Shown: piece after piece, positions 25,788-33,949 of the stretch
Layout: each line of letters begins with the position of its first letter
How positions within the stretch are numbered: the first letter of the stretch is position 1
Assembly: GCF_015265375.1 (NCBI RefSeq)
Contig: NZ_JABZXW010000009.1
Location: 1 to 44,181 of the forward strand
From: Rothia sp. (in: high G+C Gram-positive bacteria)
GTDB lineage: Bacteria; Actinomycetota; Actinomycetes; Actinomycetales; Micrococcaceae
Direction of reading: 5' to 3'
Length of the DNA: 44,181 nt
Program-made: the position numbers and the translations under genes
Notes under the pieces: generated by a model
What the model saw: the letters and a program-made list of their open reading frames with translations, nothing else
What the model was told of the DNA's origin: nothing
Databases searched by the model: none

Positions 25788-26903
25788 ATGACCCACTCAC
25801 AGCCTAACCGCCGACTTTTTGTGCTCGGCACTGCTATGCTTCCGCTGATTGCTGCCTGCTCGAAGAAGTCGAATGACTACGACGGCACCAGCGGTAATTT
25901 CACTCCGTATCAGGCTGGCGGCGAGACCACTGCTGCCGCTACTCGCCCCGCACCCACGAATTCGCCGACGACTGCCGCTGCTGGCAACCCGGTTGATAAG
26001 CCGCGCGAATGGCCCGGTATCGGCAACTCCCTCGTTGGTGAGGGTAAGTATGTTGCGTGGACTGTTGATGACGGCGCAAGCCCGGAGGCGATTCGCGGCT
26101 ACGCTGAGTTCTCGAAGCGTACGAATACTCGCCTGACCTTCTTCATTAACGCTTCGTACACCGGCTTCAAGGAGCACGTGTCGTTGCTGCGTCCGCTGGT
26201 TCAGAGCGGCCAGATTCAGGTTGCGAACCACACCTACAGCCACGCCGACCTGACCACCCTGGACGCTGAGGGCGTGAAGGAAGAGTTGCAGCGTAACGAA
26301 GACGAGATTATGAGCATGTTCGGTGTCTCGTCGAAGCCGTACTTCCGCCCGCCGTACGGCCGTTACAACGATGCGGTTCTGAAGGCTGCCGGTGAGATTG
26401 GTTTTACCCGCCCGGTCATGTGGAACGGCACCACTGGTGATGAGGCGAAGACCAGCTCCCGCGTGATTTACATGCGCTGCATCCGCTACATGCTGCCGCA
26501 GCAGATTGTGCTGGGCCACCTGAACTACGAAACGATCATCCCGATCCTGGATAAGGTGAAGGGCCTGATTGATGACCGCGGCCTGACTGCGGTGACGATT
26601 CGTGACTACTACGGTGACGCATCCGAGGAAGAGATCAAGGCGGCGGCACCTTCGCCGACCGCAACCCCGGAGGAGCACACCCCGTCCCCCGAGGCGACTA
26701 CGGAGGCCCCTACCCCGGAGCCGACCACTGAGGCTCCGACTCAGGCACCGACCACCCGCTATGAGGATGAGGTTGCGGCTAGCCAGCAGGCGACGACCGC
26801 CCCGGCGGCAACGACTGCTCCGCCTGCTCGTGCGACGACGGCACCGGCGGCTACGACTGCTCCTGCGGCTTCGCAGAGCGCTTCGGCGACTGCCCGCCGA
26901 TAG
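25788..26903 (+). CDS. Polysaccharide deacetylase (NodB-domain) lipoprotein
   Basis: An exported 371-residue carbohydrate esterase 4-type protein that probably removes acetyl groups from peptidoglycan or another surface glycan. The N-terminus is a lipoprotein signal with lipobox LIAAC (Cys24). The NodB domain (about 85-283) has TVDDG (D94-D95, replacing the usual TFDDG), NHTYSH (H148, H152), RPPYG (187-191) and a late LGHLNY. The expected D-W block is replaced by a Trp-Asn segment. Residues 284-371 form a Pro/Thr/Ala/Glu-rich tail of the wall-spanning kind. A close paralogue lies at 29131-30153. Confidence 0.88.
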   Translation: MTHSQPNRRLFVLGTAMLPLIAACSKKSNDYDGTSGNFTPYQAGGETTAAATRPAPTNSPTTAAAGNPVDKPREWPGIGNSLVGEGKYVAWTVDDGASPEAIRGYAEFSKRTNTRLTFFINASYTGFKEHVSLLRPLVQSGQIQVANHTYSHADLTTLDAEGVKEELQRNEDEIMSMFGVSSKPYFRPPYGRYNDAVLKAAGEIGFTRPVMWNGTTGDEAKTSSRVIYMRCIRYMLPQQIVLGHLNYETIIPILDKVKGLIDDRGLTAVTIRDYYGDASEEEIKAAAPSPTATPEEHTPSPEATTEAPTPEPTTEAPTQAPTTRYEDEVAASQQATTAPAATTAPPARATTAPAATTAPAASQSASATARR

Positions 26904-26926
26904 GTTGGTGTAGACCTTCCCCGATG

Positions 26927-26984
26927 AAGCCCCCTTGCCCGGTTCCCGTGCAGAGATTCTGTACGGACCGGCGCGAGGGGGCTT
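26927..26984 (+). terminator. Terminator hairpin, repeat family copy A
   Basis: Arms aagccccc (26927-26934) and gggggctt (26977-26984) with a partly paired interior. It follows the deacetylase gene and resembles the hairpins at 27929 and 28730, including the shared downstream gtgcccg of copy B. Confidence 0.8.
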
Positions 26985-27061
26985 TGCCGTGCCCGGCGGG
27001 AATACGTACCGGGGATAAACCCGGCGGGAATAAGTGCGGTAGCCGGGGCGTTAGGTGAGCG

Positions 27062-27067
27062 TATAGT
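27062..27067 (+). promoter_or_regulatory. -10 box TATAGT of the DsbA-like gene
   Basis: TATAGT lies 42 bases before the start codon at 27110, giving a predicted leader of about 36 bases with its own ribosome site. There is no clear -35. Confidence 0.4.
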
Positions 27068-27109
27068 GGCGGCTGTGTGCCGCATCCGAGTGTGAGAGGA
27101 ATAGATAAC

Positions 27110-27856
27110 ATGCGTATTGATATTTGGTCCGATATTGTGTGCCCCTTCTGCTACGTGGGCAAGCGTAACCTGGAGCTGGCGCTCGCCGAGTTTGAGCACC
27201 GTGACGAGGTTGAGGTGGTGTGGCATAGTTTTGAGCTGGACCCGTCGGCTACGGAGCATCCTGCCGGTTCGCTGCCTGAGCTGATTGCGGGCAAGTATCA
27301 GATGCCGCTGGAGCAGGCGATTGCGAGCCAGGAGTCGTTGGCGGAGCGTGCCCGCGAGGTGGGTTTGGATTTCAATTGGCGGCAGGCGCGGTACGGTAAC
27401 ACGTTTGATGCACACCGTGTGATTCATTATGCGGCGGAGCAGGGTTTGGCGTCGGCGGCGCAGGAGGCGTTTAAGCTGGCGTACTTTACGCAGGGCCGTT
27501 CGGTGCAGGATCACGAGTCGATTCTGGATATTGCTTCTGAGATTGGTCTGGATACTGCCGAGGTTGAGGCAGTGCTGAAGAGCGACCGCTACGCGGCGGA
27601 TGTGCGTGCCGATGAGCAGTTGGCGCGTCAGCTGGGCATTAATGGTGTGCCGTTCTTTTTGATTGAGTCGAAGTGGGCGGTCAGTGGTGCGCAGCCTGCG
27701 AAGATGCTGGTGCAGGCGCTGCGTCAGGTGTGGGAGGAGACTCACCGTGTGGAGTTCCTGAACCCGCTGGCGGGCGCGGCTGGTGGCGCTAACGCCGCGG
27801 GTGCCAATGCCGCGGAGGCGGGTCCGTCCTGCGATGTGAACGGCAACTGCTCCTAG
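27110..27856 (+). CDS. DsbA-family (FrnE-like) thiol oxidoreductase
   Basis: A 248-residue thioredoxin-fold protein of the DsbA/FrnE group. The active site is CPFC (C11-C14) in a first strand typical of the family, with an inserted helical domain and the cis-proline loop GVPFF. No signal peptide is visible, so it acts in the cytoplasm, probably in disulfide or thiol-conjugate chemistry under oxidative stress. The C-terminal tail after about 226 is Ala/Gly-rich and ends in a second cysteine pair, C241 and C247, in a C-x5-C arrangement. The ATG at 27110 has GAGAGGA upstream; an earlier in-frame ATG at 27077 has none. Confidence 0.88.
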   Translation: MRIDIWSDIVCPFCYVGKRNLELALAEFEHRDEVEVVWHSFELDPSATEHPAGSLPELIAGKYQMPLEQAIASQESLAERAREVGLDFNWRQARYGNTFDAHRVIHYAAEQGLASAAQEAFKLAYFTQGRSVQDHESILDIASEIGLDTAEVEAVLKSDRYAADVRADEQLARQLGINGVPFFLIESKWAVSGAQPAKMLVQALRQVWEETHRVEFLNPLAGAAGGANAAGANAAEAGPSCDVNGNCS

Positions 27857-27928
27857 TATCTGCTGAGGGAGGCGCGGCGGGGGTGCTACTCCCCTAGCAC
27901 CCCTGGCTGGTGGCCCCTAGATGGAGCG

Positions 27929-27975
27929 AAAGCCCTCTTGTCCTGGTTCTGTGTGAACCGGTACAAGGGGGCTTT
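27929..27975 (+). terminator. Terminator hairpin, repeat family copy B
   Basis: A long stem whose arms run aaagccctcttgt...ggttc and gaacc...acaagggggcttt, followed by T-rich tgttgt. About 50 bases are nearly the same as copy C at 28730. Confidence 0.85.
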
Positions 27976-28057
27976 GTTGTGCCCGCACATTGTATCTTTC
28001 CTTGTTGGACTCTTTGTGGGCGGCTCGATATTGTCTGCGGGTGAGGCTGTTTTCCTT

Positions 28058-28063
28058 TACACT
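28058..28063 (+). promoter_or_regulatory. -10 box TACACT of the Excalibur lipoprotein gene
   Basis: TACACT lies 57 bases before the TTG start, giving a leader of about 50 bases with a ribosome site. It uses the same hexamer as the leaderless set but not their spacing. Confidence 0.4.
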
Positions 28064-28120
28064 GGAGTGTGTGTTCTACGGTGAACACGCTTGTCCACTC
28101 ACTTTTAAAGGAATATTGTC

Positions 28121-28705
28121 TTGAAAATTCACGCCGCGACCGCTGGTGTTCTTGCGGGTGCTCTGCTTCTGGCTGGTTGCTCTTCGTCTGTTCGTGCTCC
28201 GAAGTCTACGCCGTCTGCGTCATCGTCGGCTTCTGCTTCGGCTAGCTCTTCGGTTTCTCCTACTGCTTCTTCGACGCCAAGTGCGTCTGCATCTCCTTCG
28301 GAGTCTCCTACCCCGACGTTGGCCCCGTCGCCTGTTCCGACGACTGAGGCTCCCGTGCAGGCTCCAGCTACTGAGGCGCCTTCTGTGGCGGCGCCGGCGG
28401 CTCCGGTTTCCGAGGCGCCCGCGCAGCAGGCACCGGTTCAGCAGGAGGCTCCTGTTCAGCAGGCTCCGGTAGCTACGGAGGCACCCGTCCAGCAGGCACC
28501 GGCTCCGGCGGCTGAGGCTCCTGCTCAGCAGGCGCCCGCTCAGCCGGTGCAGCAGGCCCCGGCGCAGTCGAGTGTTTATTACAAGAATTGTGATGCGGTA
28601 CGTGCAGCTGGTGCGGCACCGTTGCATCGTGGTGAGCCGGGTTACCGTCCGGGTCTTGATTCTGATGGTGACGGCGTGGCGTGCGAGCCGAAGAAGAAGC
28701 ATTAG
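28121..28705 (+). CDS. Excalibur-domain lipoprotein with PQA-rich linker
   Basis: A 194-residue exported lipoprotein. The signal peptide ends in lipobox LAGC (Cys20). Residues about 27-70 are Ser/Ala-rich. Residues about 70-148 are Pro/Ala/Gln/Glu-rich with repeated APVQQ and EAPAQQ units. The C-terminal about 38 residues are an Excalibur calcium-binding domain with D-S-D-G-D-G-V-A-C-E and a partner Cys in KNCDAV. It probably sits on the outer membrane face with the domain projected into the wall. The start is TTG 28121, with AAAGGA eight bases upstream. The function of Excalibur domains is not firmly known. Confidence 0.88.
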   Translation: MKIHAATAGVLAGALLLAGCSSSVRAPKSTPSASSSASASASSSVSPTASSTPSASASPSESPTPTLAPSPVPTTEAPVQAPATEAPSVAAPAAPVSEAPAQQAPVQQEAPVQQAPVATEAPVQQAPAPAAEAPAQQAPAQPVQQAPAQSSVYYKNCDAVRAAGAAPLHRGEPGYRPGLDSDGDGVACEPKKKH

Positions 28706-28729
28706 GCTTCTGCCCGTTCTTATAGCGAA

Positions 28730-28774
28730 AGCCCCCTTTGTCCTGGTTCTTAGTTGAACCGGGACAAGGGGGCT
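28730..28774 (+). terminator. Terminator hairpin, repeat family copy C
   Basis: Arms 28730-28749 and 28756-28774 pair almost completely around a 6-nt loop. The sequence is close to copy B (27929-27975). Confidence 0.85.
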
Positions 28775-28814
28775 CCGTCGTATCAGCCTAGTTCTGTCAG
28801 CTCAGCCGGTGAGG

Positions 28815-29087
28815 TTAGCGCGGCTGGTAGGCGCGGGCACGCTCAGCGCGAGCACGGCGCGCCTCCGCATCCTGCAGGACCGGCACCAGCATACGCACCA
28901 CCTGCTCCATGCCATGCAGCACCATCTTCACCCACAGGGTCACCGACCACGCCGTCGCCAGGCGCGGGTGGCGGGTACGCATCCAACGCACACCCTGAAA
29001 AGAGACCGTGTAATACAGCAAAAACAGCAGTGCCTCACGGAAGCGGTGCACCTGCCGAAGGAGAGGGTTCTGAGGAAGCTTCGTCAT
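28815..29087 (-). CDS. Small hydrophobic protein of unknown function
   Basis: A 90-residue protein that I do not recognise. It has a hydrophobic stretch near 19-30 (ALLFLLYYTVSF), an amphipathic or membrane segment near 46-72, and a basic Ala/Arg-rich C-terminus. ATG 29087 is preferred: TATACT ends seven bases before it, again the leaderless arrangement. A GTG at 29105 would add six residues. It starts 44 bases after the stop of the deacetylase gene on the same strand and faces the Excalibur gene convergently. Confidence 0.6.
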   Translation of the reverse strand: MTKLPQNPLLRQVHRFREALLFLLYYTVSFQGVRWMRTRHPRLATAWSVTLWVKMVLHGMEQVVRMLVPVLQDAEARRARAERARAYQPR

Positions 29088-29130
29088 GCCTCCCAGTATA
29101 CCCACCAGACCCCGCCGGGACTCCCCCGCG

Positions 29131-30153
29131 CTACCCGTAATAGTCGCGAATCGTCACCGTCTTCAACCCACGCCGATCCAACAACGCCCGAATACGGTCC
29201 AGCTCAGACACCACACCCCGATAATTCAAATGCCCAATCACAATATGCTGAGCCAACGCATACTTCTCCGCATAGGCATACACCTCAGCCGAAGAAATAT
29301 TAGACGAATCCGCCAACGACCCGAACCACAACACCGGGCGCGTAAAACCACACGACGCCGCAGCCGCCAACACGCGCGCATCATAATACCCGTACGGCGG
29401 GCGGAAATACGGCTTCGACGACACCCCAAACAGCCGCCTAATCTCCTCATCATTACGGGTCAGCTCCTGAACAATCTGCTCATCCGTCAGGCTCGTCAAC
29501 GCCGCATGACTATACGTATGGTTCGCAATCTGCAGCTGGCCGCTCTTCACCAGCGGCAACAACAGGTCACGATGCTGCTTAAACGCCGGGTACTGGCCGT
29601 TAATAAAGAAGGTCAGGCGCGTACCGGTACGGTGTGCAAACTCCGCGTAGGCGCGCACCACCTCCGGGTCGGCGCCGTCATCGACCGTCCACGCAATGTA
29701 CTTACCCTCACCGGGCAGGCCGGTCTGCGGGCCGTCCCAGGCGCGAGCCGCAGGGACCGGGTTCGAGGAGGTTGCAGTCGCAGAAGCGGTCTTAGACGCC
29801 GCGGCGGTCGGGGATGCAGAACCCGATGCGGAGCCAGTTGCAGATGGGGAGGGGGTGGCCGACGAGCTTGCCGAGGCGCTACCAGATGCGCTGCCGGACG
29901 GGGTGTTCGACGGGGTGATGCTAGCTGCCCCGTGAGCATCATCAGCCGCGGACGGGGTACAGCCGGTCAAGCCAAGACCCAGCACACCGAAACCCACCGC
30001 GCCCAGACCAAAGGTACCAACGTGGCGCAAGAGTTCCCGTCGACCCATGGAGGCACGGGCAGAAGCACCCGATACTGCTGGGGTAGCGGCGGGGTCAGCG
30101 ATAGCGGATTGACGAGGAGCGATAGGTGTTTCTGAGTGTGGAACAGTGTTCAT
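29131..30153 (-). CDS. Polysaccharide deacetylase (NodB-domain) lipoprotein, second copy
   Basis: A 340-residue paralogue of the gene at 25788. The N-terminus has an unusually long n-region of about 36 residues, then GRRELLRHVG, a hydrophobic segment and lipobox LTGC (Cys65); the twin arginines allow Tat export. A Ser/Ala/Thr-rich linker (about 66-135) precedes the NodB domain (about 148-340) with TVDDG (D158-D159), NHTYSH (H212, H216) and RPPYG. The protein ends at the domain end (RDYYG), so its low-complexity spacer is N-terminal, the reverse of the other copy. TACACT lies six bases before the ATG and no ribosome site is seen. An internal ATG (30048) would still give an export signal. Confidence 0.86.
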   Translation of the reverse strand: MNTVPHSETPIAPRQSAIADPAATPAVSGASARASMGRRELLRHVGTFGLGAVGFGVLGLGLTGCTPSAADDAHGAASITPSNTPSGSASGSASASSSATPSPSATGSASGSASPTAAASKTASATATSSNPVPAARAWDGPQTGLPGEGKYIAWTVDDGADPEVVRAYAEFAHRTGTRLTFFINGQYPAFKQHRDLLLPLVKSGQLQIANHTYSHAALTSLTDEQIVQELTRNDEEIRRLFGVSSKPYFRPPYGYYDARVLAAAASCGFTRPVLWFGSLADSSNISSAEVYAYAEKYALAQHIVIGHLNYRGVVSELDRIRALLDRRGLKTVTIRDYYG

Positions 30154-30159
30154 ATTACG

Positions 30160-30165
30160 AGTGTA
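30160..30165 (-). promoter_or_regulatory. -10 box TACACT placed for a leaderless transcript (second deacetylase)
   Basis: TACACT, six bases, ATG; same as for the MBL hydrolase and App1 genes. It supports the upstream start of the deacetylase. Confidence 0.55.
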
Positions 30166-30337
30166 TGATGAGACCGCCGTTAGATATCGAAAAATTCAAA
30201 ATATTACTTAATGATTAACAACGCTGCCAAGAACGAACCTTTACGCGTTTTCCTACCGGTTCCTCACCAGAGACCACACTCGACACGCTACAGATTCCAG
30301 CGCCGCACGGTAGGAACCCTAGCCACAGCACAGCAGT

Positions 30338-30381
30338 GCCCCTCCCCCAGAACGCGTTCATAACGCGCCCGGGAAAGGGGC
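30338..30381 (-). terminator. Two-tier hairpin downstream of glutaminase
   Basis: Outer arms gcccct/aggggc (30338-30343/30376-30381) and inner arms cgcgtt/aacgcg (30353-30358/30362-30367), about 75 bases past the glutaminase stop. Bases 30166-30337 hold no gene. Confidence 0.55.
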
Positions 30382-30456
30382 CTCAATCTATAAAGTTCAC
30401 GAAACCGTGGAGCCAAGTACTCGGCTAGAAACCAACTCGGATTCAGGCTCTACCGG

Positions 30457-31833
30457 CTACTCCGCCTCAGCGGGCTCCGACACTTTCAGCGCTTCCAGCG
30501 CTGCCGCCTCCGCAGCCTCTTCAGCGTCAGCCTCAGCCACGCGCTCAGCATCCGACTCGGCAGAAGTCACCGCCGCCGGGTTCGTCAGAATCTTCACACC
30601 CATGCTGCGCAGCGCATCCGTGTTCGTGATCGTCTCGTCATTATCAATCAGGTACACCTTGTACCCGTCATTCCGCAGACGACGCATCAGCTCCAGGAGC
30701 ATGCTCTGAGCGACCTCATCCACCGCGTACACGCGCGTCACATCCAGGGCGACCTTCGAGCCCTCCATCGGGGCTTCCACAATCTCACGGATCACGCGCT
30801 CCACACCCGCAAAACGGATGCGGCCCTGCAGCTGAATCAGGCGCATCGAATCCTCGCCCGAACCAATCAGGTAGTTCGCGCGCAACGCCGAACGAGCCAC
30901 AGTCGGCACGTTCATCACGTGCATGCCCATGTCGTCAGAGAACTGTTCGAACAGCTCCACACCGCGCACGCTGTTGCCGTGACCGTCCAGACGCGGGGAG
31001 AACGTCGCCACGCCCAGCTGGCCGGGCACCGCACCAATAATGCCGCCGCCCACGCCGCTCTTCGCCGGAACGCCCACCTGGGTCGCCCAGTCACCCGCCG
31101 AGTTATACATGCCGCACGTGAACATGACGCTCAGCACCTGACGCACCACAGTCTTAGGAACCACCTGCTCACCCGTCACCGGATGCACACCGTAGTTCGC
31201 CAGAGTCGCCGCCATCAGCGCCAAATCCTTGACCGTCACCATCAGCGAGCACTGGCGGGTATAGCCCTGCACCGCCACGGTCGGGTCACCAGTCAGGATG
31301 CCGTGGCCGCGCAGCATGTGCGCAATCGCGTAGTTGCGGTGCGCGTGCTCCAGCTCAGACTCGTACACGCGCTCATTCACCGACAGGCGGCGGCCCGCAA
31401 ACGCAGACAGACCAGAAATGACGCGCTCCATGCGCTCGCCCTGAGTCGCACCGGGAGGGCCCACCAGCGAATGGGTGGTAATTGCGCCCGCGTTAATCAT
31501 CGGGTTCAGCGGCTTACCGGAGCCATCCTCCAGGGACAGCTCATTGAACGGCTCACCGGAAGGCTCCACGCCCACCTTCGCAAGCACATCATCATAGCCG
31601 CGATCCGCGAGCGCCAGAGCGTACACGAACGGCTTAGAAATCGACTGAATCGTGAACTCCACATCGGAGTCACCGGCGGCGTACTGCTCACCATCAACCA
31701 TGGCGATAGACGCGGCGAGCTTGTCCGGGTCCACGGCGGCAAGTTCCGGAATGTAGTTTGCCAGCTCACCGGAGGTATCAGAAGCGACCGACTCGAGGGT
31801 CTCGGTCAGGTAAGTGGCAATAGGTGAATGCAT
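30457..31833 (-). CDS. glsA: Glutaminase with C-terminal STAS domain
   Basis: Hydrolyses glutamine to glutamate and ammonia. The 458-residue protein has the serine-dependent glutaminase fold: S-I-S-K at 64-67 (nucleophile Ser and Lys), the NPMINAGAI block, and SGVGGGI. Residues about 335-420 form a STAS domain, a fusion common in actinobacterial glutaminases and thought to be regulatory. The last about 40 residues are Ala/Glu-rich and acidic. Only a weak ribosome site is seen before the ATG at 31833. In an oral organism ammonia release could help acid resistance; that is inference. Confidence 0.93.
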   Translation of the reverse strand: MHSPIATYLTETLESVASDTSGELANYIPELAAVDPDKLAASIAMVDGEQYAAGDSDVEFTIQSISKPFVYALALADRGYDDVLAKVGVEPSGEPFNELSLEDGSGKPLNPMINAGAITTHSLVGPPGATQGERMERVISGLSAFAGRRLSVNERVYESELEHAHRNYAIAHMLRGHGILTGDPTVAVQGYTRQCSLMVTVKDLALMAATLANYGVHPVTGEQVVPKTVVRQVLSVMFTCGMYNSAGDWATQVGVPAKSGVGGGIIGAVPGQLGVATFSPRLDGHGNSVRGVELFEQFSDDMGMHVMNVPTVARSALRANYLIGSGEDSMRLIQLQGRIRFAGVERVIREIVEAPMEGSKVALDVTRVYAVDEVAQSMLLELMRRLRNDGYKVYLIDNDETITNTDALRSMGVKILTNPAAVTSAESDAERVAEADAEEAAEAAALEALKVSEPAEAE

Positions 31834-32090
31834 AGTGTTCCGTATCTGCTGCTAATCGTGGTTGTTCTCGTCAAAAATCTATGGATGCGCCCGCCGGCTG
31901 TTCCGTTTCAGCTCGGCTTGTGCGGCACCCCTTCGTGAGGCCGTGGAGCCTGTCAAAGGATGTGGGTGAGGAGCACCTTTTGCTCCCTAATGAGTGTATC
32001 TTTTGCATAGTTGAGCCACCAAATATAACGGTCACTTCTCCCCCGCCATTCCGGCACGCAGAAATCATACACGCAAGGTTTTCAAGTGGC

Positions 32091-33053
32091 TTAGGGGTGG
32101 CGAATCGAAGCCGACTCACGACCACCCAACTCGGCAGTCTCCAGCTGGAAAGTCGAGTGCTCCACCGACACCTCAAAATGGCTCGCCACGCACGAACGGA
32201 TACGGTCCAAAATCTCCACTGCAGACCCATCATGGAAGCACGAATCGGCAACCACCACGTGCGCGGTCACCACCGGCAGACCGGTCGCCACCATCGAGGC
32301 GTGCACATCGTGCACCTCCACAACGCCGTCAACGCGCAGCATGTGCTCACGCATCGCGTCCAGGTCCAGGCCGTCCGGGGTAAACTCCATGAGCACCGCC
32401 GTGGTCTGCTTCATCAAACGTACTGCACGCGGCACAATCAGCGCCGCAATGAATAGACCCGCCAGGGCGTCCGCCTGGTAGAAGCCGGTCAGCCAAATCA
32501 CGATAGCCGCCACAATCACGCCCAGCGAGCCCAGGGCGTCATTGAGCACCTCCAGGAACGCGGCACGCATATTGAAGTTCGCGTTCCTCGCCGTAGCCAG
32601 CACCGCAATGCCAATAACGTTTGCGACCAGGCCGACCACACCAAAGATCAGCAGTTCGGTGCCGGGCACCTCCGGCGGGGCGAACAGGCGATGTACGCCC
32701 TCCACCGCCGTGTAGATACCCACCGCCAGCAGTAGCACCGACTGCCCGAGGGCGGCAAGCACCTCAATGCGGCGAAAACCCCACGTGCGGCGCGAGGTCG
32801 CCGGGCGCGTCATCAACGAAGCCGCCGTCAGCGCAACCAGCAGACCGGAGGCATCCGTAACAGCGTGCGCCGTATCAGTGAGCAGCGCGAGACTTCCTGT
32901 GACCAGCGAACCGATCGCCTGCGCCAACACAATAACGACCGCCAGACTGAACGCAATCAGCAGACGCGGACGCATCGAAGCGGCGTCCTCCGGGCTCGGG
33001 GCATGCGAATGGTCATGATGCCCGCCGTGGCCGTGATGTTCGTGCGCTCCCAT
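32091..33053 (-). CDS. Cation diffusion facilitator (CDF) metal exporter
   Basis: A 320-residue proton-coupled exporter of zinc, cobalt or similar ions. Eight of the first 17 residues are histidine. Six membrane helices follow, then a cytoplasmic domain (about 235-300) with further His. The transport site in helix II is the expected H-x3-D (H63, D67). In helix V the usual H-x3-D reads E-x3-D (E168, D172), which may alter metal choice. GAGGAG lies six bases before the ATG. It sits just after tRNA-Ala on the same strand. An imperfect ctatc...gatag repeat upstream (about 33088-33110) could be a repressor site. Confidence 0.92.
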   Translation of the reverse strand: MGAHEHHGHGGHHDHSHAPSPEDAASMRPRLLIAFSLAVVIVLAQAIGSLVTGSLALLTDTAHAVTDASGLLVALTAASLMTRPATSRRTWGFRRIEVLAALGQSVLLLAVGIYTAVEGVHRLFAPPEVPGTELLIFGVVGLVANVIGIAVLATARNANFNMRAAFLEVLNDALGSLGVIVAAIVIWLTGFYQADALAGLFIAALIVPRAVRLMKQTTAVLMEFTPDGLDLDAMREHMLRVDGVVEVHDVHASMVATGLPVVTAHVVVADSCFHDGSAVEILDRIRSCVASHFEVSVEHSTFQLETAELGGRESASIRHP

Positions 33054-33116
33054 GTGCTTCTCCTCAACTATGAACTGCGTTGTTGACTATCGAGAGTTAT
33101 CAGTGGATAGCAAAAT

Positions 33117-33140
33117 CGCCCGATTCACAAGAACCGGGCG
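33117..33140 (-). terminator. Terminator of tRNA-Ala
   Basis: A 6-bp GC stem (33117-33122/33135-33140) extended by weaker pairs, followed on the minus strand by a short U-run (ATTTT). It lies 26 bases past the tRNA. Confidence 0.6.
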
Positions 33141-33165
33141 ACAAGCTCCTCAACCGAGGAAAACG

Positions 33166-33238
33166 TGGAGATAAGGGGACTCGAACCCCTGACCCCCTGC
33201 ATGCCATGCAGGTGCGCTACCAGCTGCGCCATATCCCC
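33166..33238 (-). tRNA. tRNA-Ala (anticodon GGC)
   Basis: A 73-base cloverleaf: acceptor GGGGATA paired with TATCTCC (one G-U), a D arm, anticodon stem CCTGC/GCAGG around loop ATGGCAT giving anticodon GGC (reads GCC/GCU), and T arm GGTTCGAGTCC. Discriminator A; CCA is not encoded. The window shows no other tRNA. Bases 33239-33447 hold no gene. Confidence 0.96.
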
Positions 33239-33447
33239 ATATTTTGTTAGTAACCTCAACGAGGCAACATGAATATATTACACACACCCCAGCGAGTGAT
33301 GCAAACCCGCACGCCCCAAAACCAAAAAAGTTACCGGAGGCTCAGGCTGCTCAGCAAGAATCAGGCAACTCAGCAAGAAGGGCGAACCCCACCGCGCCAC
33401 AACAGCGCCAGCAGGATTCGCCCCTCCCCTAAAAATCAAGCGAAAGC

Positions 33448-33885
33448 TTACGCCTCGTCCTGAGCGGGAATGATGCGTGCAGCATCCTCCTCAGTCTCAC
33501 CCTCGATGTCGAAGGGAGCCTCGTTCTCAACGCCCAGCTCAATACGCGGAGCCTCAGCCCACAGACGATCCAGAGCGTAGAACTCGCGGTCCTCCTCGTG
33601 CTGAACGTGAACCACGATATCGCCGAAGTCCAGCAGAATCCAACGACCCGAGGAACGACCCTCACGGCGAACCGGCTTCAGGTCAGCCTGCTCACGCAGA
33701 GCGTCCTCAACCTCATCCGCGACAGCGTTCACGAGGCGCTCATTGTGGGCAGAAACCACCAGGAAGCCATCAATCAGACCCATCGCATCGGATGCATCCA
33801 CAGCGAACAGGTTAGTTCCCTGCTTCTCCTCCGCAGCGCGGGCGGCAATGCGCAGAGCCTCAACCGAGGACTGTGCAGCAGTCAT
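33448..33885 (-). CDS. rsfS: Ribosomal silencing factor RsfS
   Basis: A 145-residue protein that binds ribosomal protein uL14 and blocks subunit joining in starved cells. The RsfS domain covers about 5-115, with SGRWILLDFGDIVVHVQ and REFYALDRLW blocks. The remaining about 30 residues are acidic. ATG 33885 has AAAGGAAAAT directly before it; the longer in-frame reading from 33930 has no such site. It follows the tail-anchored protein and nadD on the same strand, a standard order in this group. Confidence 0.95.
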   Translation of the reverse strand: MTAAQSSVEALRIAARAAEEKQGTNLFAVDASDAMGLIDGFLVVSAHNERLVNAVADEVEDALREQADLKPVRREGRSSGRWILLDFGDIVVHVQHEEDREFYALDRLWAEAPRIELGVENEAPFDIEGETEEDAARIIPAQDEA

Positions 33886-33949
33886 ATTTTCCTTTCTTGC
33901 CGGCAGAACCCCACCGGCAGCACCCGCCAAGAGGGTGCATGCTCACGGC

